Source of the DNA: Streptosporangium roseum DSM 43021
Lineage (GTDB): Bacteria > Actinomycetota > Actinomycetes > Streptosporangiales > Streptosporangiaceae
DNA length: 64,000 bases
NCBI RefSeq assembly: GCF_000024865.1
Contig: NC_013595.1
Span: forward strand, 8,370,001-8,434,000
Reading direction: 5' to 3'
In this document: piece after piece, positions 22,206 through 30,394 of the stretch
Layout: each line of letters starts with the position of its first letter
Numbering within the stretch: position 1 is the stretch's first letter
The notes under the pieces: model-generated
Database searches by the model: none
Seen by the model: the letters and a program-made list of their open reading frames with translations, nothing else
Told to the model about the DNA's origin: nothing
Made by a program: the position numbers and the translations under genes

Positions 22206-22322
22206 CCCCGGTGCCGCGGACCCGACGGCCCCGGTGCGGCGCCGTTCAGGCCGGGGCGGCCTCGGGCCGGTGGTCCTCGCGCCGCCCCGCGGCTGTGCGG
22301 CGCGGGGGAAGGGCCGGCGCGG

Positions 22323-23765
22323 TCAGAGCAGGCGCCTGATGTCGCCGTAGGCCCGGTAGAAGCCGCCCCGCTCGGAGAAGCGCACGCCCTCGACGAGATA
22401 ACGGGCGCCCGCCTCGCGCACCCCCTTGGGGAACTGCACGTTCCGCCGGACGTCGTAGCCCTCGCTGACCACCCGCACCCGGAGCCGCTCCCCCTCCCGG
22501 AAGCACTCCACGACCACGCCGTCCCCTGCGCCGGAGACGGTCTCCAGCGTCACGGTCTCCAGCGTCGCCGTCGGCTCCACCACGGCCAGCCCGGCCGCCG
22601 CCTTGACGTCCACCGGCTCGGGGACGGTGCCCCCCTGCGCCGCCTTGATCGCCTCCTCCGTGGCGTCGATGCAGGCCAGGGTGCCGTCGGTGGTCACGAT
22701 GTAGAGGCGGTCGTCGAGATACTGCATGGAGAAGGCCGAGCCGCAGCCGGTGGCCAGCTTCCACAGGCGCTCGCCGCTCTGGTCGAAGCAGTAGATCGAG
22801 GAGTGGTTGTCCCCGGCGAAGACGTAACGGCCGCCGGGGGCTGTGGCGCAGGAGAAGACGGTGGCGTCGCAGCGGTAGACCGCCTCGGTCGCGCCGTCGG
22901 ACTTGCTGAGCCGGTGCACGGCGCCGCGCGAGGTGCCGGCGTAGACCGAGCCCGCCTCCTGCCAGCCGAACAGCACCGCGCCGTTGAGGCCCGTCTCCCA
23001 GACCGGCGCGCCGGCGGCGGCGTCGTAGCGGGCCACGCCGGTGGAGTGCCCGTGGTAGACGGCCTCGTCGTCGCAGCGGACCATCCAGGCCGAGTCGCCC
23101 CGCCCCTTGCGCGCCCACTGGAACTCGTCCTCGTGGTCGATGGTGGTGATCCGGCCCGCCTGGTCGGAGACGCCCAGCACCCCCTCGTGGATGTCCAGCC
23201 AGTAGATGTCGACGTCCTCGGAGATCTCGTAGGCGAGCCGGGGGACCTTCCCGCTGAGGTCGTAGACCTTGCCGTCGTCGGCGCCCGCGTAGATCCAGAA
23301 GTCGTCGGCGACGATGCACTTGACGCCGTCGGGGAGCCGGAAGCGGCCGGTGACGGTGCCCCCGTGGGTGACGGTGTAGACGTCGCCGTTCTGGTTGCCG
23401 ACCCAGCAGCGCTCGGAGTCGACGAAGATCCCGAATGCCGCCGCGCCGCTGGCGAAGCGCCACAGCACCGGCGCCTGGGTGGCGGTGGAGCGGACGCTCG
23501 CCACGCTGCGCCGGGTGACCGCGCGGCGCTGGCGCCCCCCGCGTACGGCGGGGGCGTAGCCCCTGCGGACCTTCTCGCCGATCTTCTTCGCCGCGGCGGC
23601 CTCGGCCTTCTCCGCGGTGGCGAAGGCCGACACCTTGGACTGCCCCGGCTCACCGATCCGGCCGTAGCTGATCGTCACCTGGAGCCCGTCGAGCACGACC
23701 TCGTAGAACTTGTGCGAGCTTCCGTCGTCCTCGGACAGCTCCAGGTACGTGCTCCGCGCCGCCAT
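22323..23765 (-). CDS. WGR domain fused to a PQQ-type beta-propeller
   Basis: A 480-aa protein. Residues 1-75 form a WGR domain (YLELSEDDGSSHKFYEVVL, ISYGRIGEPGQ), a module that binds nucleic acid in PARPs and MolR-type bacterial proteins. A basic linker (VRRGYAPAVRGGRQRRAVTRR) precedes a beta-propeller of about seven blades (95-380) with recurring G-D-V-Y/V-Y-D/G-x-x-x-G turns. A C-terminal domain (about 405-480; RFSERGGFYRAYGDIRRLL) is not recognised. There is no signal peptide, so it should be cytoplasmic. It has no PARP or nuclease domain; a role as scaffold or sensor is inference. Confidence 0.85.
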   Translation of the reverse strand: MAARSTYLELSEDDGSSHKFYEVVLDGLQVTISYGRIGEPGQSKVSAFATAEKAEAAAAKKIGEKVRRGYAPAVRGGRQRRAVTRRSVASVRSTATQAPVLWRFASGAAAFGIFVDSERCWVGNQNGDVYTVTHGGTVTGRFRLPDGVKCIVADDFWIYAGADDGKVYDLSGKVPRLAYEISEDVDIYWLDIHEGVLGVSDQAGRITTIDHEDEFQWARKGRGDSAWMVRCDDEAVYHGHSTGVARYDAAAGAPVWETGLNGAVLFGWQEAGSVYAGTSRGAVHRLSKSDGATEAVYRCDATVFSCATAPGGRYVFAGDNHSSIYCFDQSGERLWKLATGCGSAFSMQYLDDRLYIVTTDGTLACIDATEEAIKAAQGGTVPEPVDVKAAAGLAVVEPTATLETVTLETVSGAGDGVVVECFREGERLRVRVVSEGYDVRRNVQFPKGVREAGARYLVEGVRFSERGGFYRAYGDIRRLL

Positions 23766-23867
23766 GCCACACCTCTCGGTCGATCGACTTTCCGCGGAGC
23801 GTACGGCAGGCGGGCGACAAATCCGACCGGAACCGGCGAACGGGAACGGACGCCGGACCCTCGCGGC

Positions 23868-24935
23868 TCAGCGGGCGCCCGCCTCCTGCTCCTCCTGGCG
23901 GTGATGGATCAGCGCGACGGCGACCGAGGCCACCGGGGCGGCCAGGAAGGCGCCGACGATCCCGCCGAGGACGCTGCCCAGCGCGATGATGATCAGAATG
24001 GCCGCACTGGGCAGGTCGAGTGCCCGGCCGTAGATCTGCGGGGCGAGCACGTGCCCCTCCAGCTGCTGGACCAGCACGGTGACCGCGACCACGATCAGCG
24101 CCACCAGCCAGCCCTTGGCCACGAAGGCCACGACCGCCGCCAGCAGGCCCGCCGCGAACGCGCCCACGACCGGCAGGAACGCCCCGGCGAACGTCAGCAC
24201 AGCCAGCGGCAGGGCGATCGGCACGCCCAGGATCCACAGCGCGATCCCGATGAAGAACCCGTCGACCAGGCCGACGAGCGCCACCCCGCGGATGTAGCGG
24301 CTGACGACGTCGAAGATCACCGCACCGCTCTCCCGCAGGGTCCGCCTGGCCCCCCGGGGAGCCAGATCTATGACCCACCCGACGAGACGGTCGCCGCTGT
24401 GCACGAAGTAGACCGACAGGATCATGGCCAGCACCACGCCGAACAGGATCTCCCCCACGGTGCGCACGCCCGCCAGGGCCCCGCTGGCGATCTCTCCGCC
24501 CCGCCCGCTCAGGTACTGCTTGGCCTGCTCGAACAGCTCCGTGGTCTTCTTCTCGTCCAGGCCGAGGGACGACGCCAACATCTGCAGGTCACCGCCCGCC
24601 TTCCCGAAACTCCGCCGCAGCTCGGCCACACCGGCGACCGTGGGCGGCACGAGCAGCGCGACCAACGCCGCCAGGAGGAGGAAGCCGCCGAGACAGACCG
24701 CGGTGGTGGCGAGCGCCCGGCTCAGCCCGTGCCTCCTGAGCCGCTGGTAGGGCGGGAGCAGAAGCGTGGTGATCGCCATTCCGAGGACGATGGGGATGAC
24801 CACCACCTGGACCACGTAGAGGACCCACAGGATCACGGCGGCCAGGGCGATGATCGCGAGCAGGCGCCAGGCCGTGTCACCCGCCCGCCGCAGCCCCCCG
24901 TCCCCCGCGGGGGCGGGGCCGATGCGCTCCCCCAT
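23868..24935 (-). CDS. AI-2E family transporter
   Basis: ATG 24935 is preferred (GGGGAAGG 8 nt upstream) over a start 11 codons earlier; 355 aa. It has the family's pattern: N-terminal helices (LLAIIALAAVILWVLYVVQ, VVVIPIVLGMAITTLLL), a soluble segment at about 115-170 (SLGLDEKKTTELFEQAKQYL), then about five helices with the conserved GFFIGIALWILGVP and QQLEGHVLAPQIYGR near the C-terminus. Members move autoinducer-2, sodium/protons or other solutes; substrate unknown. Standalone gene. Confidence 0.9.
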   Translation of the reverse strand: MGERIGPAPAGDGGLRRAGDTAWRLLAIIALAAVILWVLYVVQVVVIPIVLGMAITTLLLPPYQRLRRHGLSRALATTAVCLGGFLLLAALVALLVPPTVAGVAELRRSFGKAGGDLQMLASSLGLDEKKTTELFEQAKQYLSGRGGEIASGALAGVRTVGEILFGVVLAMILSVYFVHSGDRLVGWVIDLAPRGARRTLRESGAVIFDVVSRYIRGVALVGLVDGFFIGIALWILGVPIALPLAVLTFAGAFLPVVGAFAAGLLAAVVAFVAKGWLVALIVVAVTVLVQQLEGHVLAPQIYGRALDLPSAAILIIIALGSVLGGIVGAFLAAPVASVAVALIHHRQEEQEAGAR

Positions 24936-25005
24936 GCTGGGCACCTTCCCCGCACGGATCGACAGCAACCCTGCTGAGCTGGGCCGATACGGTCGCGCCC
25001 GGGGG

Positions 25006-25338
25006 TCAGCCGCGCGGCGCGTACATGATGACGGCCACTCCCGCCAGGCAGATGAGCGCGCCGGCCACGTCCCAGCGGTCAGGCCGGAACCCGTCCATGA
25101 CCATCCCCCAGATCAGGGAACCTGCGATGAACACCCCGCCGTAGGCCGCGAGGATCCGGCCGAAGTCGGGATCGGGCTGGAACGCGGCGGCAAACCCGTA
25201 CGCCCCCAGGGCGATCACTCCGCCGGCGATCCAGAGCGGTCCCCGCCCTTCCCGCACGCCCTGCCAGACCAACCACGCGCCGCCGATCTCCGCGAGGGCG
25301 GCGAACACGAACAGCAGCAGGGATCGGGCGACGGTCAC
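25006..25338 (-). CDS. YnfA/UPF0060 family membrane protein
   Basis: A 110-aa protein with four membrane helices and the family's signature wording: FVFAALAEIGGAWLVWQ, GAYGFAAAFQPDPDFGRILAAYGGVFIAGSLIWG and ending DVAGALICLAGVAVIMYAPRG. The family is related in size and topology to small multidrug-resistance exporters. It is same-strand with and overlapped by the preceding DUF998 frame, whose stop is missing (see that entry). Confidence 0.93.
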   Translation of the reverse strand: MTVARSLLLFVFAALAEIGGAWLVWQGVREGRGPLWIAGGVIALGAYGFAAAFQPDPDFGRILAAYGGVFIAGSLIWGMVMDGFRPDRWDVAGALICLAGVAVIMYAPRG

Positions 25339-25963
25339 GCCGACGACTGTACCCAGCCGCCAGCACCAGGCCGAGCATGACCAGTACCGCGACCTCGAAG
25401 ACCACCACCAGCCGCTGGGTGACCCCGGCGGGGATGTCGTCGTTGGTCAGGTCGATCCCGGCCATCCGCGCGACGTAGGGCAGGACCACCAGGACCAGCA
25501 CGCCCAGGGAGGCCAGGCTCAGCAGCCGCACCGACCGGGCATAGGGGCTCGCGGCGTGCCGCCGGGCCAGCATCAGGCCCGCCACCGGCATCGTCAGGAA
25601 GGCCACGAACGCCGCATACCGGTGGATGCCCCCGGACATCGACAGCGGCACCCCCGGCTCGTCGGTGGGGAAGGCGCCGATCAGCAACATGCACAGGCCC
25701 CAGACCCCGACCAGCAGCGCCGCCCTGCGGTCCGCGCCGCGCCGGGCCAGCGCGACCCCGAAGGCCGTCGCGCCCACGGCGAAGGACGTGAGCGAGACGG
25801 GCAGCAGCCAGCCGTCCGGCTCGAACGCGTACTCGCTGATCACGGTGTGCACCGGATCGAGGCCCGTGGCCACGTGCAGCCCGAGCATTGCCACAGCTCC
25901 GGCGCCGATCGCCGCGTAGCCGCCCAGGATCATCCTGGATCCCGAAAAAACCTGACTTGCCAT
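25079..25963 (-). CDS. DUF998 family membrane protein with run-on C-terminus
   Basis: The first 205 residues are a normal DUF998 protein with six helices (GGYAAIGAGAVAMLGLHVATG, EYAFEPDGWLLPVSLTSFAVGA, VPLSMSGGIHRYAAFVAFLTMPVAG). After VLAAGYS the frame runs on without a stop for about 85 Arg-rich residues through the ynfA gene in another frame. Those residues look like out-of-frame translation. A one-base shift would end the protein at a TGA at 25335-25337, right at the ynfA start. Either the natural stop was lost or a base is missing in gene or assembly. Function of DUF998 proteins is unknown. Confidence 0.75.
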   Translation of the reverse strand: MASQVFSGSRMILGGYAAIGAGAVAMLGLHVATGLDPVHTVISEYAFEPDGWLLPVSLTSFAVGATAFGVALARRGADRRAALLVGVWGLCMLLIGAFPTDEPGVPLSMSGGIHRYAAFVAFLTMPVAGLMLARRHAASPYARSVRLLSLASLGVLVLVVLPYVARMAGIDLTNDDIPAGVTQRLVVVFEVAVLVMLGLVLAAGYSRRRDRRPIPAAVRVRRPRGDRRRVVGLAGRAGRAGTALDRRRSDRPGGVRVCRRVPARSRLRPDPRGLRRGVHRRFPDLGDGHGRVPA

Positions 25964-26191
25964 GGCTCAACCATGGCGACGGGCCACTTTCCGCAGTACC
26001 GGAAATGATCCCCAGTCATCCCTGAGCGATCCCGGAGGAGGTCCGGGGCGGCGTAGTGCCCGCATCAGGGGGACAGCCCCGGCGCCACGGCTGTGAGCTG
26101 GGCGAACAAGGCGGATGGTAGTGCCTGCCCCCTCAGGGTCACGGCTCCGGGGGCCCCTGCCGGCAGGGGGTGGGGCTCCGGGGGACCCCGC

Positions 26192-26222
26192 TTGACTTCG
26201 AGCGCGCTCCAAGGCGCAAGGT
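26192..26222 (+). promoter_or_regulatory. MerR-type promoter with 19-bp spacer
   Basis: TTGACT (26192-26197) and CAAGGT (26217-26222) are 19 bp apart, the stretched spacing that MerR regulators untwist. The spacer carries the near-palindrome ACTTCGAGCGCGCTCCAAGG. The merR-like ATG follows 8 nt after the -10. Confidence 0.75.
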
Positions 26223-26229
26223 GGTGTCC

Positions 26230-26592
26230 ATGGGGATCACCATCCAGGAGGCCTCGCGCCGGTCGGGGCTGAGCGCGCACACCCTGCGCTACTACGAGCG
26301 CATCGGACTCATCCACGAGGTGGACCGTGCCCCGAACGGGCACCGCACCTACGCGGGGCCCGATCTGGACTGGCTCGACTTCCTCATCAAACTACGCGCG
26401 ACCGGCATGCCGATCGCGGACATGTGCCGCTATGCCGAGCTGCGCAGGCGGGGGCCGGAGACGGTCGCCGAGCGGCGGCGGATGCTGGAGACCCACCGGG
26501 AACGGGTCAGAGCACAGATCGCACAGCTCACCGGGGACCTGGACGTCCTCGACTACAAGATCGACTTCTACAGCGCACAGGAGCATCAATGA
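26230..26592 (+). CDS. MerR-family transcriptional regulator
   Basis: ATG 26230 gives 120 aa; an in-frame GTG at 26170 is rejected because it would place the start upstream of the promoter. The winged helix begins ITIQEASRRSGLSAHTLRYYERIGLI, followed by the family's GHRTY and DLDWLDFLIKLRATGMPI, then a coiled-coil helix (ETVAERRRMLETHRERVRAQIAQLTG region) and a short tail without cysteines, so metal sensing is unlikely. It overlaps the aldo-keto reductase gene (ATGA) and should activate both genes in response to an electrophile or aldehyde. Confidence 0.94.
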   Translation: MGITIQEASRRSGLSAHTLRYYERIGLIHEVDRAPNGHRTYAGPDLDWLDFLIKLRATGMPIADMCRYAELRRRGPETVAERRRMLETHRERVRAQIAQLTGDLDVLDYKIDFYSAQEHQ

Positions 26593-27569
26593 ACAAGCGC
26601 CGTCTCGGCCAGGGAGGCCCGGAGGTCTCGGCCATCGGGCTCGGCTGCATGGGAATGTCGGAGTTCTACGGCGCGGCCGACGAGGCCGAGTCGGTCGAGG
26701 TCGTCCACCGCGCCCTCGACCTCGGGGTGACCTTCCTCGACACTGCCGACATGTACGGCAGGGGCCACAACGAGGAGCTGGTGGGGCGGGCGATCAGGGA
26801 CCGCAGGGACGAGGTGGTGCTGGCCACGAAGTTCGGCATCGTCCGGACCGACGACCCGGCCCGCCGCGGTATCGACGGCAGCCCCGCCTATGTGAAGAAG
26901 GCCGCCGACGCCTCGCTCCAGCGGCTGGGCGTGGACCACATCGACCTCTACTACCTGCACCGGCGTGACCCGGACGTGCCCGTCGAGGAGACGGTCGGCG
27001 CGATGGGCGAGCTGGTCGCCGAGGGCAAGGTCGGCCGGATCGGCCTGTCGGAGGTGAGCGCCGAGACGCTGCGGAAGGCGCACGCCACGCACCCGATCGC
27101 CGCCCTGCAGAGCGAGTACTCGCTGTTCACCCGGGGGCTGGAGGAGGAGATCCTGCCGGCCGCCCGGGAGCTGGGCATCGCGCTGGTGGCCTACTCGCCG
27201 ATCAGCCGGGGACTCCTCGGCGGCACGCTGGCCCCTGCCGGGGAGCTGCCCGACGACGACTTCCGCAAGCACCTGCCCCGGTTCACCGGGGAGAACGGGG
27301 CGCGCAACGAGGCTCTCGTCGGTGAGGTCCGCAAGATCGCCAAGGAGGTGGGCTGCACGCCGGCCCAGCTCGCCCTGGCCTGGCTGCTGAGCCGGGGCGA
27401 GGACGTCATCCCGATCCCGGGCACCAAGCGGCTGCGCTACCTGGAGGAGAACGCGGCGGCGGCCGACGTCACGCTGACCTCCGGCCAGCTCGCCGCGCTC
27501 GAAGCCGCCGTACCGACCGGGGCCGCCCTCGGCGACCGCTACCCGGACATGTCCTCCATCGAGCGCTGA
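26589..27569 (+). CDS. Aldo-keto reductase
   Basis: A 326-aa (beta/alpha)8 NADPH-dependent reductase. The catalytic tetrad is visible: D51 and Y56 in FLDTADMYG, K81 in ATKFG and H124 in YYLHRRD. The NADP-binding end shows PISRGLLGG and IPIPGTKRLRYLEENAAA. The family (AKR12/13-like, YajO/IolS relatives) reduces aldehydes and ketones in the cytoplasm. It is translationally coupled to the MerR regulator and therefore probably induced by its own substrate. Confidence 0.95.
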   Translation: MNKRRLGQGGPEVSAIGLGCMGMSEFYGAADEAESVEVVHRALDLGVTFLDTADMYGRGHNEELVGRAIRDRRDEVVLATKFGIVRTDDPARRGIDGSPAYVKKAADASLQRLGVDHIDLYYLHRRDPDVPVEETVGAMGELVAEGKVGRIGLSEVSAETLRKAHATHPIAALQSEYSLFTRGLEEEILPAARELGIALVAYSPISRGLLGGTLAPAGELPDDDFRKHLPRFTGENGARNEALVGEVRKIAKEVGCTPAQLALAWLLSRGEDVIPIPGTKRLRYLEENAAAADVTLTSGQLAALEAAVPTGAALGDRYPDMSSIER

Positions 27570-27576
27570 CCCGCAC

Positions 27577-27609
27577 GGGAGCCGCGGTCCCACGCGACGG
27601 CCGGCTCCC
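27577..27609. terminator. Hairpin between convergent genes
   Basis: GGGAGCCG (27577-27584) pairs with CGGCTCCC (27602-27609). The rest of the 27570-27699 gap is rich in similar GC inverted motifs (CGCGGGAACCGGCTCCCGCG near 27702-27725 extends into the next gene's end). Confidence 0.5.
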
Positions 27610-27699
27610 GCGCGGGCCGGCGGGGAGCACCTCTTCCACGCGGCCCCGGCCTCCACGCGGGATCCGCCTCTCCGCCGACCGGCGGGGAGGCGTTCCCTC

Positions 27700-28374
27700 T
27701 CACGCGGGAACCGGCTCCCGCGCGGGGTTCCACTCCTCGTCGGTCATCCGGATCATCGCCACGCCCACCGCGCCGAAGGCGGCCAGCAGGATCGCCGGTC
27801 CCGCGTAGCCGAACACCGGGTTCCAGCTCCGCGCGCCCACCAGCCACACGACCATGCCGGCGAGCACCCCGACGGGGAACCACCAGCCCGCCCGGCCGGC
27901 CCGGGTGTAGGCCACGGCGACCAGGATCAGGCCGAGGAACGAACCGATCATGCCCGGGATCTGCCAGGCGACGACCATGGCGGGCTGGGCCGCGTCCTCC
28001 AGGATCCGGGTCGCCTGGTCCACGGGGAGGCGCTGGTAGAGCACGATGTCGAAGAAGTCGGCGATCATCAGCGACGAGAAGTTGATCAGGCCGAGCACGG
28101 TCACCGCGCCGGCCAGGTGGGCGAGGACGACCCCCCTGCGCCGCACCAGGTGGACCAGGCCGATCACGCCCGGCACCCAGAGCACCCAGGCGTAGTGCAG
28201 CAGTGTCGCGCTGATCCCGGTGGCGGCGGGATTGCTCGCGTAGCCGAGCACGTCGTCGCCCCCCGCCTCCAGCGGGTCGACGATCATGCCCAGCAGCAGG
28301 CAGAGCGGGGCGAGGACGAGGCTGGCGCCGGCCGCCCGGCGGCGGAAGGCGTCTGGATTCGTGAGATCGAACAT
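27700..28374 (-). CDS. DUF4386-like polytopic membrane protein
   Basis: A 224-aa protein from ATG 28374 with six hydrophobic segments (ASLVLAPLCLLLGMIVDP, LHYAWVLWVPGVIGLVHLV, LAHLAGAVTVLGLINFSSL, QIPGMIGSFLGLILVAVAY, WWFPVGVLAGMVVWLVGA, GPAILLAAFGAVGVAMI). This resembles actinobacterial DUF4386-type membrane proteins; no catalytic motif is seen. It is divergent from the two-component system 110 bp away, so it could be a target of that system. That link is inferred from position only. Confidence 0.75.
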   Translation of the reverse strand: MFDLTNPDAFRRRAAGASLVLAPLCLLLGMIVDPLEAGGDDVLGYASNPAATGISATLLHYAWVLWVPGVIGLVHLVRRRGVVLAHLAGAVTVLGLINFSSLMIADFFDIVLYQRLPVDQATRILEDAAQPAMVVAWQIPGMIGSFLGLILVAVAYTRAGRAGWWFPVGVLAGMVVWLVGARSWNPVFGYAGPAILLAAFGAVGVAMIRMTDEEWNPAREPVPA

Positions 28375-28484
28375 GCCGGGGAGGCTATGGAGCGGCCGGG
28401 TCCGGGGTCGTCAAGGCGGGCTTCGATCCGCCATCCGCCTCAAGACGGATTTCATCCTCCGGGCGCCCCCTCTACCCTCGCTTC

Positions 28485-29651
28485 ATGAGCCATCGCCCGC
28501 CCCCCAACGCGACCGACGTGCTGCTCGCGGTGGTCATGGCGCTGTTCGCGGTCGCCGAGGAGGCTGGCGGGCGTACGCTCGGGCCGGACAGCCCGCATAC
28601 CGGCTGGTGGATGGTGGCCGCCATCGCCACCGCGGTGCCGGTCCTCCTGCGCCGGCGGGCGCCGGCCACCGTGACGTGCCTCTACTCGCTGGCGACCATC
28701 GCGGCGTTCGTCCACTTCGACGAGATCGCGTCGGCGTGGCAGTTCTACATCCAGCTTCTGCTGCTTTTCACCCTGCTCAGCGAGCTGTCGCCGCGGGATC
28801 CGCGGGCCGTCGCCGGGGTGGCGGTGACGGCGGCGTTCGTCGGCACGATGGTGCTCGCGCCCGCCGAGCCCTCGGGAGCTGGGGACCTCGCGGTCGCGGT
28901 GGTGATGACCTCCATCGCCGGCGGCGCGGGCGTCGCCGTACGGCGTTACCGGCAGCTCGCGGTCCACGCGCAGGAACGCGCCGAGCTGCTCGCCCGGGAG
29001 GCGGTGAGCGAGGAGCGGACCAGGATCGCGCGCGAGCTGCACGACGTCGTCGCGCACAGTGTCAGCGTGATGGTCATGCAGGCGGGGGCCGCGCGGCTGA
29101 TGCTCCGGCCCGACCAGGTCACCGAGCGCGAGTCGCTGAACGTGGTGGAGGAGACGGGCCGCGAGGTGGTGGAGGAGCTGCGCCGCATGCTCGGGCTGCT
29201 CCGCACCGGCCCCGAGGGCGACGGGCTGGCGCCGCAGCCGTGCCTGGCCCGGCTGGACGACCTGGTCGAGCAGATGCGCGCGGCCGGTCTCGACGTGACG
29301 CTGAACGTCGAGGGCGAGCCTGTTCCGCTCCCCGCGGGTCTGGACCTGTCGGCGTACCGGATCGTCCAGGAGGCGCTGACCAACACCCTCCGGCACGCGG
29401 GCCCCACCGGGGTGGGAGTGACGATCGCCTACCGGCCCCGGGTGCTGTCCCTGGAGATCCTCGACCAGGGTCCCCGCCCCGGCCGTACCGGGCACGGGGG
29501 CGGGCCGGGGCACGGGCTGATCGGCATGCGCGAGCGGGTCACCCTGTTCCAGGGCCGGCTGTCGACGGGGCCGCTGCCCGGCGGCGGGTACGGCGTCCGG
29601 GTCACGCTCCCGCTGGCCGCGCGGGTCAGGCCGGGCGAGGTGGTCGCGTGA
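28485..29651 (+). CDS. NarL/DesK-type sensor histidine kinase
   Basis: A 388-aa protein with four to five N-terminal membrane helices and no extracellular sensor domain (about 1-155). A HisKA_3 dimerisation helix carries the phospho-acceptor in EERTRIARELHDVVAHSVSV (H186). The ATPase domain shows the N-box YRIVQEALTNTLRHAG and G-box GHGLIGMRERVTLFQGRL. Such intramembrane-sensing kinases often detect cell-envelope stress. It overlaps the response regulator gene by 4 bp (GTGA). Confidence 0.95.
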   Translation: MSHRPPPNATDVLLAVVMALFAVAEEAGGRTLGPDSPHTGWWMVAAIATAVPVLLRRRAPATVTCLYSLATIAAFVHFDEIASAWQFYIQLLLLFTLLSELSPRDPRAVAGVAVTAAFVGTMVLAPAEPSGAGDLAVAVVMTSIAGGAGVAVRRYRQLAVHAQERAELLAREAVSEERTRIARELHDVVAHSVSVMVMQAGAARLMLRPDQVTERESLNVVEETGREVVEELRRMLGLLRTGPEGDGLAPQPCLARLDDLVEQMRAAGLDVTLNVEGEPVPLPAGLDLSAYRIVQEALTNTLRHAGPTGVGVTIAYRPRVLSLEILDQGPRPGRTGHGGGPGHGLIGMRERVTLFQGRLSTGPLPGGGYGVRVTLPLAARVRPGEVVA

Positions 29652-30292
29652 GCGTCTCCGTCCTCCTCGCCGACGACCAGGCGATGATCCGCCACGGGCT
29701 CCGGCTCGTCATCGGCACCCAGCCCGACCTCCGGGTGGTCGGCGAGGCCGCGGACGGCCGGGCGGCCGTCGCCGCGGCCAGGCGGCTCCGGCCCGACCTG
29801 GTGCTGCTCGACATCGCGATGCCGGGCATGACCGGCATCGCCGCCGCCCACGAGCTCCTCGCCGCCCCCGATCCGCCGAAGATCCTCATGCTCACCACCT
29901 ACGACACCGACGAGAACCTGGAAGGCGCCCTGCGCGCGGGGGTGAGCGGCTTCCTGCTCAAGGTGTCGCCGCCCGAGCAGCTCTTCGCCGCGATCCGCAC
30001 GGCGGTGAGCGGCCTGGCCACGCTCGACCCGGCGGTCACCGCCCGGGTCATGGCGGGCTACGTGGGCGCTCCGGCGATCCCCGGCACCGTCACCCCGCGC
30101 GAGCGGGAGGTCCTCACCCTGATCGGCCGCGGCCTGACCAACCGCGAGATCACCGCCGCCCTGTCGGTGACCGAGTCGACGGTCGGCACCCACATCAATC
30201 GCCTGCTGGCGAAACTCCACCTGCGCGACCGCGCCGAGGCCGTCCGGTACGCCTACGAGCACGGGCTCGTCCGCCCCCGCGAGGGCAGGTGA
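29648..30292 (+). CDS. NarL/LuxR-type response regulator
   Basis: GTG 29648 gives 214 aa. The receiver domain has LLADDQAMIRHGLR (acidic pocket D9/D10), D55 in LVLLDIAMPG and a lysine near 102. The LuxR-type helix-turn-helix is TPREREVLTLIGRGLTNREI followed by TESTVGTHINRLLAKLHLRDR. It is partnered with the kinase just upstream. No target promoter is obvious; the divergent DUF4386-like gene is the nearest candidate. Confidence 0.96.
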   Translation: MSVSVLLADDQAMIRHGLRLVIGTQPDLRVVGEAADGRAAVAAARRLRPDLVLLDIAMPGMTGIAAAHELLAAPDPPKILMLTTYDTDENLEGALRAGVSGFLLKVSPPEQLFAAIRTAVSGLATLDPAVTARVMAGYVGAPAIPGTVTPREREVLTLIGRGLTNREITAALSVTESTVGTHINRLLAKLHLRDRAEAVRYAYEHGLVRPREGR

Positions 30293-30317
30293 CCGGGCCG
30301 CGCGCCCGGTGGTCACC
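30288..30317 (+). terminator. Terminator after the two-component operon
   Basis: GGTGACC-GGGC and GCCC-GGTGGTCACC pair around CGCGC with a small bulge, starting at the response-regulator stop. Confidence 0.55.
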
Positions 30318-30394
30318 GCGCCAGCGCGCGGGCACGCCGACCCGTAAGGATGCCGTGACCGCCGGGCGACCTCGGATGGTTACCCTTCGGTCAC

